DNA from: Lelliottia amnigena | GTDB lineage: Bacteria > Pseudomonadota > Gammaproteobacteria > Enterobacterales > Enterobacteriaceae | Length of the DNA stretch: 64,000 bases | Assembly (NCBI GenBank): GCA_900635465.1 | Contig: LR134135.1 | Location: 2,604,001 to 2,668,000, forward strand | Reading direction: 5' to 3' | Part shown: positions 51,308 to 59,827 of the stretch, piece by piece | Layout of the letters: every line of letters starts with the position of its first letter | Position numbering within the stretch: the stretch's first letter is position 1 | Notes under the pieces: model-generated | Database searches by the model: none | What the model saw: the letters and a program-made list of their open reading frames with translations, nothing else | Told to the model about the DNA's origin: nothing | Position numbers and translations under genes: made by a program

Positions 51308-54300
51308 CTACTCTTCTACCGTAAAACTTTGCGCTGGTTGCCCGGCACAATATATCTGCCACGCCTGACGCAGCGCCTTTTCCAGCGGTGCTGCGACGTC
51401 AAATCCATCCTGCTTGAGCGGCATTTGCTGGCGCATTCTCTGTCGCCAGCCGTTGAGTTCTTCGAGGTTGCTTTGCCACGCGACGGCTTTCTCGACGTAA
51501 TCCTGCTGGCTGGTGGCGACAAACTTTTGTAGGCCGTAGATATGCATGATTTCCACGCCCTGTCGGGAAGACGTTGTTCCGCCCGCAATGCTCAGCGTGG
51601 GCACCCCCATCCAGACGGCATGGCTTGTGGTCGTGCCACCGGTGTAAGGGAAGGAGTCGAGCAAAATATCCACCTCGTGGTGCATACGCAGATAATTTTC
51701 AAGCCCGGTCGTTTTACGGAAAATCAGCTGTGAATCCAGCACCCCGAGCGCACACAGTTTTTTGCGATAGCGGGCAATCATTTCGTCGTCGTCCATAAAG
51801 CCAATGAGCAATTTGGCCGTCGGATTACGCGCCATGATTTGCGCCCACACGGCGAAAACCTCATTGTTGAGTTTTTTGGAACGGTTGAAGCTGCCATAGG
51901 TGAAATAGCCATTGCTCAACGCCGGTAGCGGGTTGACGTCAGGGCTAAGCTCACTGGGTGCAAAGAAACTGCGCAGCGGCATGTAGAGCAATTTTTCCGT
52001 GTACTGATCGTCCATTTCACCCGGTTTGCCAAGCCCTGGCGTGGTGATACGGTAATCCATCTGCTCAAGACCGGTGGTGCCGGGATAACCAATCCAGGTC
52101 ATCTGAATGGGCGCAGGTTTAAAACCAAACACCGGCAGACGGGTGCCCGTGGTGTGGCCAGACAGGTCAATCAGAATATCAATCTGATCCTCGGCGATTT
52201 GCTTCGCCACTTCGGCGGCGCTAAGTTCAGTCACCAGGCGGCTCAGGGTAGCGGTTTGATCGTAATGGTCTCTGACCGCATCACTTTTATCGATGGTGTG
52301 GTAAGCAATGACATCAAACCGATCGCGGTTCAGGTTATCCCAGAATGGCAGGAAGAAATTGCTGACCGGATGAATGCGCAGGTCACCCGAGACGAACCCG
52401 ACACGCAGCTTACGGTTGGGGTCTTTATTGCCGAAATAGCGGATGTTCACCTGCTGTGCAGCACACCATTCATTCAGCTGACGGCCATAATCCTGATGGG
52501 CAGCAAACAGCTCGGCGGGCGTTACGCTGGCATCATGCGTCAACACAAACAGCAGGCTGGTAAAGGTATCAAAATCATAACTTTTCAACGTCAGTGCTTT
52601 TTGCAGGAAATAGCGCGCATCAGCCATTTTTTGGTTATCGCTGAGGATGATGCCTATGATGCTCAGGAAATACGGCACGTCTGCCCGCAGACGAATGGCC
52701 TGCCGGGCACATTTCTCAGCGACCGCCATTTCCCGACGTTCGTGGTAGATACACGCGAGCAGGTTCCAGCAGTTGGCATTTTTATCGTTAATGCGCAGTA
52801 ATGCCCGCAGTAACTGGCGAGCCTGCAGAAGATCGTTGGTTTTAAACAGCGCAGTTGCCAGATCGAAATAGCTATCCCAGTGCATGGAAAACTGGCCCAG
52901 CAGACGGCTACTCAGCTGTAGCGACGATTTCCACGCGCCCATTAGCAGGCTTGACCGCGCCTGACAGCGCAGCAGATGAACGTTGTCCGGATCGGCTTCG
53001 AGCAAACTCTCCAGCCGTTCACGCCCCTCTTTATTACGCCCTTGCCTGATAAGCGCGTTAACTTCATCGTACACGCTGTCGTACTGTTGATTGTCTTCGA
53101 CCGATATCGGCTTGAGATCTATTTTGAGCGGGAAACCACCGTATTTACGTTCACAGCTGAAGATCAGCAGTGCGGTATAAACCTGCTTAATGATTGCCAC
53201 ATTGTCGGACTTCATAAATCGCTGGAAACCGGCACGCCACGCAGCGGTCGAACCGGTCAGCAGGCCTTTGTCACGCAGCGCGCAAAACAGCAGCCAGCTT
53301 GATTCATCGCTGTTTTTTATCTCATCCGTGGCAAAGACCCACTCTTCGCGGCTAAGCGTTACGGTTTGCCCCCAGTAATTACCGAGAGTGATGAAATCCT
53401 GCTCTGCAAACGCCTCTTCCGTCACGGGCACAATGGGCCGCAAAACGGTGTCAATGGCGTCGTTATAAGGCGAAGGAACGGCGCTGATCATGAGGCCATT
53501 GATGGTGTTCCCCAGCAGATCCTGCAGCGAGGCGACCAGCTCAGCGCGGGTGTCGCTGGCCGTATCTTCCGGGAAGCGACAGTGGAAAAGCAGCTGCTCG
53601 AAGCTCAAACTCAACGGCCAGACTTCCGTCAGGACATCCAGGATTTGTAGCGTGGTTTTGTTTTCCGTTTTCAGCGGTGTGCCATCCAGCCCGATATGTC
53701 CGTTCGCCGCTACGCCAAAGTGGTTGATCTGACGCTTAAAGCAGCCTGCCCAGTGCAAATGCTCAACCGATTTCAGGTCTGGCGTAGTCGCAGCGTCGTG
53801 CGCTCCAGCATGCGAGAGCAGGCTAAAACGTTCGCGGCGGTTGACGGCAAAATCAAGATACTGCTGGCTTTTCTCACGTGAGCTGCCGCCGCTAATCAGG
53901 GCATGCATCTGCCCTGTCTGGATGCCGAACGTGTTCGCCACTTCAGATTGAGGAACGGCATCGCCAATATAGCTAAAGCCCGCATCGGTGATTTGCTGAT
54001 GGAAATCGGTGAAATAATCGGCCTGATTGATATTGCCGAGATAGCGGAACGCGAGCGTCAGATCGCTGCTTTGCTCTGCGTCAGTGACCTGATTTTTCAG
54101 GCCGCCTTCGGGCAGCGTCATCGCCAGATAGCTGAGCATCCCGCGCGCGGAATCCAGCTGAGCGTCGATACCCTCTGCGCCGCTGGCGTGGAAGCTGAGC
54201 GAGTCCTGCAGCGTTTTCGCATCGTGCGCGCCCGGCAGTACCTGCCAGTGAATCGCCATCATGCCCTGTGCGGAAAGGTGCGTCTGGCACCAGGCCAGCA

Positions 54301-54658
54301 GCGCTGTGCGCTCGTCGCCTCCCATCAGAGAAAACAGCCCGCGCAGGATGATGTAATCAAATTCACCCAAATCGGAGGCCAGCAGATCGGCAAGCCCGGC
54401 ATGATGCAGCTCAATGTTCGCCAGCGCATACTGCGCGATCTGCTGTTGACCGCGAGCGATGTCGTCTTCATGAATATCGACGCCAATCGCCACGCTTGCG
54501 GGCCAGGCCAGCGCGTTGGCAATCAAGGATTCACCCTGCCCGCATCCCAGCTCCAGAATACGCGCCTCTGCGGGAATAACCGCATCAGCGAGATAAAGCG
54601 AGGCCGCCGCATGAAAAGCAACTGGCGTATGACGAGAGGCAGAGTAAACGCGTGTCAC
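51308..54658 (-). CDS. Methyltransferase-TPR-O-GlcNAc-transferase-like (GT41) fusion, putative flagellin glycosyltransferase
   Basis: A single intact frame of 1116 residues. Residues about 15-180 are a class I SAM methyltransferase (motif I LELGCGQGE at 35-43), followed by a region like the methyltransferase regulatory domain (about 200-300, YFTDFHQQITDAGFSYIGDA) and a helical linker. About 525-740 are TPR-like repeats (WNLLACIYHERREMAVAEKC). From 744 to the end is the GT41 catalytic unit: VGFVSGDLRIHPV (His763), LIDLSGHTTGTRL, PIQMTWIGYPGTTG, YGSFNRSKKLN, and LLDSFPYTGGTTTSHAVWMG. The position where OGTs have Asp (GTTTxDA) is His1013 here. It should glycosylate Ser/Thr, most likely of FliC, and methylate the sugar. 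Confidence 0.88.
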   Translation of the reverse strand: MTRVYSASRHTPVAFHAAASLYLADAVIPAEARILELGCGQGESLIANALAWPASVAIGVDIHEDDIARGQQQIAQYALANIELHHAGLADLLASDLGEFDYIILRGLFSLMGGDERTALLAWCQTHLSAQGMMAIHWQVLPGAHDAKTLQDSLSFHASGAEGIDAQLDSARGMLSYLAMTLPEGGLKNQVTDAEQSSDLTLAFRYLGNINQADYFTDFHQQITDAGFSYIGDAVPQSEVANTFGIQTGQMHALISGGSSREKSQQYLDFAVNRRERFSLLSHAGAHDAATTPDLKSVEHLHWAGCFKRQINHFGVAANGHIGLDGTPLKTENKTTLQILDVLTEVWPLSLSFEQLLFHCRFPEDTASDTRAELVASLQDLLGNTINGLMISAVPSPYNDAIDTVLRPIVPVTEEAFAEQDFITLGNYWGQTVTLSREEWVFATDEIKNSDESSWLLFCALRDKGLLTGSTAAWRAGFQRFMKSDNVAIIKQVYTALLIFSCERKYGGFPLKIDLKPISVEDNQQYDSVYDEVNALIRQGRNKEGRERLESLLEADPDNVHLLRCQARSSLLMGAWKSSLQLSSRLLGQFSMHWDSYFDLATALFKTNDLLQARQLLRALLRINDKNANCWNLLACIYHERREMAVAEKCARQAIRLRADVPYFLSIIGIILSDNQKMADARYFLQKALTLKSYDFDTFTSLLFVLTHDASVTPAELFAAHQDYGRQLNEWCAAQQVNIRYFGNKDPNRKLRVGFVSGDLRIHPVSNFFLPFWDNLNRDRFDVIAYHTIDKSDAVRDHYDQTATLSRLVTELSAAEVAKQIAEDQIDILIDLSGHTTGTRLPVFGFKPAPIQMTWIGYPGTTGLEQMDYRITTPGLGKPGEMDDQYTEKLLYMPLRSFFAPSELSPDVNPLPALSNGYFTYGSFNRSKKLNNEVFAVWAQIMARNPTAKLLIGFMDDDEMIARYRKKLCALGVLDSQLIFRKTTGLENYLRMHHEVDILLDSFPYTGGTTTSHAVWMGVPTLSIAGGTTSSRQGVEIMHIYGLQKFVATSQQDYVEKAVAWQSNLEELNGWRQRMRQQMPLKQDGFDVAAPLEKALRQAWQIYCAGQPAQSFTVEE

Positions 54659-54702
54659 GATAACGTATCCAAAATAAAGAATGAAACTGTCTTTGCCGCG
54701 GC

Positions 54703-56118
54703 TCAGGCCTCTGGCAGATATTTGCTATTCAGCTGGCGTTTATAGTCCTGATAAGGACCAGCAGCGTTTTTCTTGGTGGTCACCACCCAGCTAAACGCCG
54801 CGTCGGAATGCCTGATATCAATAAGTTCTTCCGTCGGTTCGCGACCAATGGCCATCTGCTCAACCGGGGATAAGATATCAACCGCAAAAGAGAGCGCGAT
54901 TTGATCGAGGAACCATTCGGCTTTGTCACTCGCCAGGTTAACGTCGATGAAATGCCCCACCGCCGCAAAATACTTTTGCGAGATTTCACCGCCGCGGGTA
55001 TAGACGAATCCGGCCGGGATCTGTTCCCACAGCGGCAACCCCTGATGATGCGAGAAGATCAGTTCGTTATCCTGGTAGCGCGTTTTCACCTCATCCCACG
55101 GTTTTCTCACCAGGCAATCGGCGTCCAGCACCATCACCGGCCCGGTGATTTTCTCGATCGCATGGCTCAGGAAGACAAAGCGGCGGCAGGCGTAATGGAC
55201 ATTGACCGCTTTGAGCGCGGCAAAATATTCGCTACTGAGTGAGATCGACAGCCCTGGCAGTTTTTCGCCAAGCGACTTCAAATGCGAAATCATTTCTGCG
55301 TCGCAGTTATAAATGTGGAAATGGACGTTCAGCGCGGTGCCGTTGGTTTCATAGAGGGAGAGCAGCAGCGCGATAGCGTGTTCGTAGTAATAGCCTTTAT
55401 CGCACGCCACCAGCACGGTCGTTTTGCCGTTATCTTCCGGCGCGATCAGCCATTCGTAACGGGATGCATCCAGTTCTGGCGCGGGTTCCGCCAGCGGTCG
55501 GAAATCAATAAACGAATCGGGATAACCGCCCAGCTTATAGATGCAGCACACCACCATCACCAGCGTCATGCGATCTTCGCCAATCAGATCGGCGTTCGAC
55601 GTTAACTGCTGAATCACTACATGCGCCTGGTTGTAATCCTCTTCCATCAGACAGATGAGCAGCAGGATTTTAAGGACATCTGGCGTTTCGCTGAGCGTTG
55701 AAAGATTGTTAGAGATAAGGAACAGCACCGAGTCGATTTCATTGACGCGGAACAGCAGTTGAATAGACGCCACCAGATAATTGACGTTGTCCGAGAGCTG
55801 CATGGCCTCTACGACCTGACGGGTGATCAGCGCGACTTTTTCGGCTGCCAGCGGTCCGTCAGAGCGACCATCAAATGCACCGTTAGCGAGTGCAACTGAA
55901 CTCATCATCAGCTTTAATGCGCGATCGTTTTCCGTGTCTAAATCGGTTTCCGCATCCCAGAGTTTCGCTTCGAGCGAGTCAAAATCAGCATTGGCATAGT
56001 TCAGGATTTCGACCACAAGATGCGCGGGAAGAGCATCGGCATCAGGCAAAGAGATCGTACGGGTAAAGACATCCCGATAAAATTGATGCAAAGCTCGGGT
56101 ACGAGCGTAATTAGTCAT
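54703..56118 (-). CDS. Putative GT-A fold glycosyltransferase
   Basis: A 471-residue protein with no signal peptide. Residues 1-210 are mostly helical without recognised motifs. From about 234 (KTTVLVACDKGYYYEHAIALLLSL) it looks like a GT-A glycosyltransferase, with the metal-binding DxD at 332-334 (VMVLDADCLV). It is the first gene of the cluster, 45 bp before the methyltransferase-OGT gene, and divides it from fliC. It could add a further sugar or act directly on flagellin. Family (GT8-like) is a guess. Confidence 0.72.
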   Translation of the reverse strand: MTNYARTRALHQFYRDVFTRTISLPDADALPAHLVVEILNYANADFDSLEAKLWDAETDLDTENDRALKLMMSSVALANGAFDGRSDGPLAAEKVALITRQVVEAMQLSDNVNYLVASIQLLFRVNEIDSVLFLISNNLSTLSETPDVLKILLLICLMEEDYNQAHVVIQQLTSNADLIGEDRMTLVMVVCCIYKLGGYPDSFIDFRPLAEPAPELDASRYEWLIAPEDNGKTTVLVACDKGYYYEHAIALLLSLYETNGTALNVHFHIYNCDAEMISHLKSLGEKLPGLSISLSSEYFAALKAVNVHYACRRFVFLSHAIEKITGPVMVLDADCLVRKPWDEVKTRYQDNELIFSHHQGLPLWEQIPAGFVYTRGGEISQKYFAAVGHFIDVNLASDKAEWFLDQIALSFAVDILSPVEQMAIGREPTEELIDIRHSDAAFSWVVTTKKNAAGPYQDYKRQLNSKYLPEA

Positions 56119-56284
56119 ATTTTACGTAACCTGTGGTGACACGATTTTTAGCCAATACTGCAGATGCTGAAAGGTTATCACCAGAGCGGCAACCATAATG
56201 GGGGGAACAAAACCTAAATGAAGGGCTTATTTTCGATATTAGAAAACGAGGAGGCTGACGTAATTAAGGAAAGAGAGGCAAAAA
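56119..56284. other. Spacer between fliC and the modification cluster
   Basis: About 165 bp. It should contain the promoter of the modification cluster, but I see no good sigma-28 or sigma-70 match. Read-through past the fliC terminator is another possibility. Confidence 0.4.
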
Positions 56285-56310
56285 AAAGGCTGCTGTTTCC
56301 AGCAACCTTT
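56285..56310 (-). terminator. Terminator after fliC
   Basis: Stem aaaggctgctg / cagcaaccttt (one G-T pair) with a GAAA/TTTC loop; on the minus strand it is followed by a T run. It lies about 20 bp past the fliC stop. Confidence 0.9.
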
Positions 56311-56328
56311 TCTGAATATTCTGCGAAA

Positions 56329-57165
56329 TTAACGCAGCAGGGACAGCATCGCCTGAGGAACCTGGTTTGCCTGAGACAGTACAGAAGTACCAGCCTGCTG
56401 CAGGATCTGCGCGCGAGACATGTTAGAAACTTCGGTAGCGTAGTCAGCGTCCTGGATACGGGACTGAGCAGCAGACAGGTTAGTGATAGAGTTGTTCAGG
56501 TTGTTGATGGTAGATTCGAAACGGTTCTGAATCGCACCCATGTTTGAACGAGCTTCGTCGATTTTACCGATAGCTTCGTCAGCAGCAGAGATAACAGCCT
56601 GTGCAGTAGAGTTATCAGCAATTTTGGTGCTCAGAGTGGAGCTCAGAGTACCGGAAGTTGCGTTGATCAGCGCAGTGCTGTCGATAGAGATGGTGTCGTT
56701 AGTAGAAACACCAGCACCAACCTGAATGCTCAGAGCGGTAGATACCGCACCGTTCAGCAGGCTTTTGCCGTTGAAGTTAGCACCACCCGCGATACGGTCG
56801 ATTTCAGACAGACGCTGAGTGATTTCAGTGTTGATTGAATCCAGGTCAGTTGAACCGTTGGTGTCGTTTGCTGCCTGTACAGACAGTTCACGGATACGCT
56901 GTAAGTTGGTGTTGATTTCGTTCAGGTTGCCTTCAGCAGTCTGAACCAGAGAGATACCGTCGTTTGCGTTACGTGCTGCCTGAGTCATCCCTTTAATCTG
57001 GGAGTTCATACGGTTAGCAATCGCCTGGCCAGCAGCATCATCTTTAGAGCTGTTGATACGCAGACCAGAAGACAGACGCTCGATAGCGGTACCCAGGGAA
57101 GACTGAGATTTGTTCAGGTTGTTCTGAGTAGTCAGGGACAACAGGTTAGTATTGATAACTGCCAT
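56329..57165 (-). CDS. fliC: Flagellin FliC, short form
   Basis: FliC polymerises into the filament. The 278 residues keep the D0/D1 ends almost unchanged ([81 protein letters not shown]). Between about 150 and 205 there is only a short, Ser/Thr-rich stretch ([27 protein letters not shown]) in place of the large D2/D3 domains of E. coli (about 500 residues). Short flagellins like this are typical of strains that glycosylate the filament. Sigma-28 promoter upstream, terminator downstream. Confidence 0.97.
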   Translation of the reverse strand: MAVINTNLLSLTTQNNLNKSQSSLGTAIERLSSGLRINSSKDDAAGQAIANRMNSQIKGMTQAARNANDGISLVQTAEGNLNEINTNLQRIRELSVQAANDTNGSTDLDSINTEITQRLSEIDRIAGGANFNGKSLLNGAVSTALSIQVGAGVSTNDTISIDSTALINATSGTLSSTLSTKIADNSTAQAVISAADEAIGKIDEARSNMGAIQNRFESTINNLNNSITNLSAAQSRIQDADYATEVSNMSRAQILQQAGTSVLSQANQVPQAMLSLLR

Positions 57166-57236
57166 GATTAAATTCCTTCAAATTGATTTTTAGGGTCGGT
57201 GTCTAACACTCACGGCGTCTCTCACCGTCAACAAGG

Positions 57237-57263
57237 TTATCGACGGGTCTGAAAAAGACTTTA
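57237..57263 (-). promoter_or_regulatory. Sigma-28 promoter of fliC
   Basis: On the minus strand TAAAGTCT, an 11-bp spacer and GTCGATAA match the sigma-28 consensus TAAAGTTT-N11-GCCGATAA with one mismatch in each box. It lies about 70 bp upstream of the fliC ATG. Confidence 0.85.
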
Positions 57264-57488
57264 GAAAATATCGAAGGAATTTTTTAATTCACTGTTTTTA
57301 AAAGAATTGTTTTTTCATCCACGCTTTAAGCATTCCTTTTACGCGTTCAAAATCTCGCCTCCCGTGCATCCGCATTGCGCGCTTTATTAAGGGTCGATCC
57401 TGGATTTGAACTGTCGAGGCGAGCGTTATGCTTCTATAAGCCTCCGTTTGAGGGGGTAATTCCACGATTTATTTTTTTGAGCTTACCG

Positions 57489-57515
57489 TAAACTTTTCCG
57501 GTGTATGGCCGATAT
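57489..57515 (+). promoter_or_regulatory. Sigma-28 promoter of fliDST
   Basis: TAAACTTT, an 11-bp spacer and GCCGATAT match the sigma-28 consensus with one mismatch in each box, 33 bp upstream of the fliD ATG. Confidence 0.88.
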
Positions 57516-57548
57516 AAGTCTGAAACTACCATTGACAAGGAACAATGT

Positions 57549-58970
57549 ATGGCGACTATCAGTAACCTCGGCGTCGGTTTGCCTGGGCTGTCAGACCTGT
57601 ACGATAAGTTACAGGCTGCTGAAGAGACAAAATTAACGGCCATTGCTACGCAGAAAACCAAATACGATGCGCAGATTACGGGTTACGGTAAATTGCAAAG
57701 CGCCCTGACCAATCTGCAAACCGCTGCGGCTAAGCTGGCTAACACTGATACCTGGAACTCAACGACGGTTACCAGCACCAATACCGCGTTCGCTGCCACT
57801 ACCTCAACAAATGCTAACGTTGGCGAGTTTACGGTTAACGTCAGCAAGATTGCTAAAGGCCAGGTTCTGACGACAGCGCCAGGCACCATTGATAGCAATA
57901 CGAAACAGCTGGGCGGCACGACAGCGGATAACACCCGTACAATTACCATCACCCAGGCTGGCGCTGACAGCAAACCGATGACGGTGAAACTGGCAGACGG
58001 TGATACATCGCTGAATGGCATTGCGAAAGCGATTAACGCAGCCAACGGCGGCGTGACCGCAAGCGTAATCAAATCCGATACCGGTGATTATCGCTTGATG
58101 CTGTCCTCAAAAACCACCGGTACTGATTCGGATATGACCGTATCAGTGACGGGCGATGACGCGCTGAACGACGTGATTGGCAGTGCAGCCCTGAACGAGC
58201 AGGTCAAATCGCAAAATGCCGTTGTGAACGTTAACGGTATCGACATTGTCCGCCAGAGCAACGTGATCAACGACGCGATGCCAGGGGTGACCTTAACCCT
58301 GAAAGCACAGAGCACAGCAGATGAAACGCTTTCAGTAACGCGTTCCACCACGGATAATAAAAAAGCCATTACCGACTGGGTTACAGCCTATAACTCATTA
58401 CAGTCAACCATTGCTTCTCTGACCAAATACGAACCGCCTGCGACGGGTGCTACCGCCCAGTCTTCCAGCAACGGCGTATTGATGGGTGACAGCACTATCA
58501 GGGGAGTACAGTCCGATCTGCGCTCTTTATTGACCAATGTCCAGAGTGGATCGTATGCCATTATGGCGCAGTTGGGCATCACCCAGGATCCTATCAAAGG
58601 CGCTGACGGCGCAGTTGGGAATTTGAAAATTGATGACAAGAAGCTGACCCAGGTGTTAGCAGATAACCCAGCTGGCGTGCAGGCTTACTTTGTTGGTGAC
58701 GGCAAAACGACCGGTTTCGCGACCCAAATGAATAACAAACTGACCGATATGCTCAGCACCTCCGTCGGCAAAGAAGGGGTTATTCAAAATGCGAAAGATG
58801 GTATCAACGCGACACTGAAATCCATCGGCAAGCGTTATGAAGCGATGGAACTCACCATCGATGCCACGATGGCGCGTTACAAAAAACAATTTAGTGATTT
58901 AGATGCACTGGTCACCAAATTTAATGGTACCGCCAGCTATCTGACTCAACAGTTCAGCACGAAGTCGTAA
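57549..58970 (+). CDS. fliD: Flagellar hook-associated protein 2, filament cap FliD
   Basis: FliD forms the pentameric cap that folds flagellin at the filament tip. The 473 residues have the N-terminal coiled part (GVGLPGLSDLYDKLQAAEE), a variable middle, and the conserved C-terminal LTKYEPPATGATA, VGKEGVIQNAKDGIN and QFSDLDALVTKFNGTASYLTQQF pattern. The start ATG 57549 (MATISNLG) has caagga upstream; earlier in-frame codons overlap the promoter. Heads fliDST. Confidence 0.96.
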   Translation: MATISNLGVGLPGLSDLYDKLQAAEETKLTAIATQKTKYDAQITGYGKLQSALTNLQTAAAKLANTDTWNSTTVTSTNTAFAATTSTNANVGEFTVNVSKIAKGQVLTTAPGTIDSNTKQLGGTTADNTRTITITQAGADSKPMTVKLADGDTSLNGIAKAINAANGGVTASVIKSDTGDYRLMLSSKTTGTDSDMTVSVTGDDALNDVIGSAALNEQVKSQNAVVNVNGIDIVRQSNVINDAMPGVTLTLKAQSTADETLSVTRSTTDNKKAITDWVTAYNSLQSTIASLTKYEPPATGATAQSSSNGVLMGDSTIRGVQSDLRSLLTNVQSGSYAIMAQLGITQDPIKGADGAVGNLKIDDKKLTQVLADNPAGVQAYFVGDGKTTGFATQMNNKLTDMLSTSVGKEGVIQNAKDGINATLKSIGKRYEAMELTIDATMARYKKQFSDLDALVTKFNGTASYLTQQFSTKS

Positions 58971-58987
58971 ATAAGAAAGGAACCTCT

Positions 58988-59399
58988 ATGTATAGCAAAT
59001 CTGGTGTACAGGCCTATCAGAAGGTAGGTGTTGAATCTGCCGTCTTAAGTGCCAGCCCGCACCAGTTGGTTGTCATGCTATTCGACGGTGTCCATAGCGC
59101 GCTTGTTCGAGCGCGCCTGTTCCTTGAGCAGGGTGATATCCCTGCTAAAGGCGAAGCGCTCTCGAAAGCCATCAATATTATCGACAATGGACTTAAAGCT
59201 GGGGCTGAACATGGATGTTGGGGGCACGCTTCCCCATAATCTATCAGCACTTTACGACTATATGGTACGCCGTTTGTTGCACGCTAACCTGCGTAACGAC
59301 GTTGAGGCTATCGTTGAAGTTGAAGCACTGCTGCTTAATATTTCCGACGCCTGGAAGCAAATCAATCCAGGTTTTCCTCCCACGCAGGATCAATTTTGA
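58988..59399 (+). CDS. fliS: Flagellin export chaperone FliS (one frameshift)
   Basis: FliS binds the C-terminus of FliC in the cytoplasm and prevents early polymerisation. The corrected 136 residues equal the E. coli length: QAYQKVGVESAVLSASPHQLVVMLFDG, then DYMVRRLLHANLRNDVEAI and VEALLLNISDAWKQI. One extra G in the GGGG near 59202 breaks the frame after GLKAG. Aaagga site before ATG 58988. The stop overlaps the fliT start. Probably an error. Confidence 0.92.
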
Positions 59400-59761
59400 T
59401 GAAAGACTCCAGCTTATCCCTAAAAAAGTGGCATGCACTTTCTGCACTGAGTAATACCATGCTGAGCCTTGCTCAATCCGGGAAATGGGATGAGCTTATT
59501 GAACAGGAGGTCGCCTACGTTTCGCTGGTAGAAAAGATCAGCGTTACCCCTTTCCCGCCTGACAGTAAGCATATACAGGAACAGGCGATGGTGATGCTGA
59601 ACAATGTGCTGCAGAATGAAATGACGCTAAAAATTCTGCTGCAGGAGCGGATGGATGAACTGCACGGTCTGATGGCTCAGACCGGCAAGCAGAAAAATGT
59701 GAATATTACCTACGGAAGGCTTTCCGGTAACGTTTTGTTTCCCGGAGAGATCAATCAGTAA
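59399..59761 (+). CDS. fliT: FliT, FliD export chaperone and FlhDC regulator
   Basis: A 120-residue helical protein that chaperones FliD and, when free, binds FlhC to limit class 2 transcription. It matches FliT in length, position and sequence (LSALSNTMLSLAQSGKWDELIEQE, LLQERMDELHGLM). ATG 59399 overlaps the fliS stop by one base. Confidence 0.93.
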   Translation: MKDSSLSLKKWHALSALSNTMLSLAQSGKWDELIEQEVAYVSLVEKISVTPFPPDSKHIQEQAMVMLNNVLQNEMTLKILLQERMDELHGLMAQTGKQKNVNITYGRLSGNVLFPGEINQ

Positions 59762-59827
59762 TCCACATTAGCGGTTTATCATCCATACTCCAGAGATTCG
59801 CCGATAACGGCCTCTGGAGCACGGAAG

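Larger units (their letters stand above)
57166..57548. other. Divergent fliC-fliD control region
   Basis: 383 bp with no gene. It holds two sigma-28 promoters facing away from each other, listed separately, and AT-rich leaders. Confidence 0.8.

Noticed and set aside
53903..54745. A 280-codon plus-strand open frame opposite the methyltransferase-OGT gene.
   Set aside because: Antisense to a protein with clear domains; the high-GC codon pattern alone explains the open frame.
56119..56284. A sigma-28 promoter for the modification island.
   Set aside because: A TAGGTTT-like and a GCCG-like element exist but are about 19 bp apart instead of 11, and the -10 box is poor.
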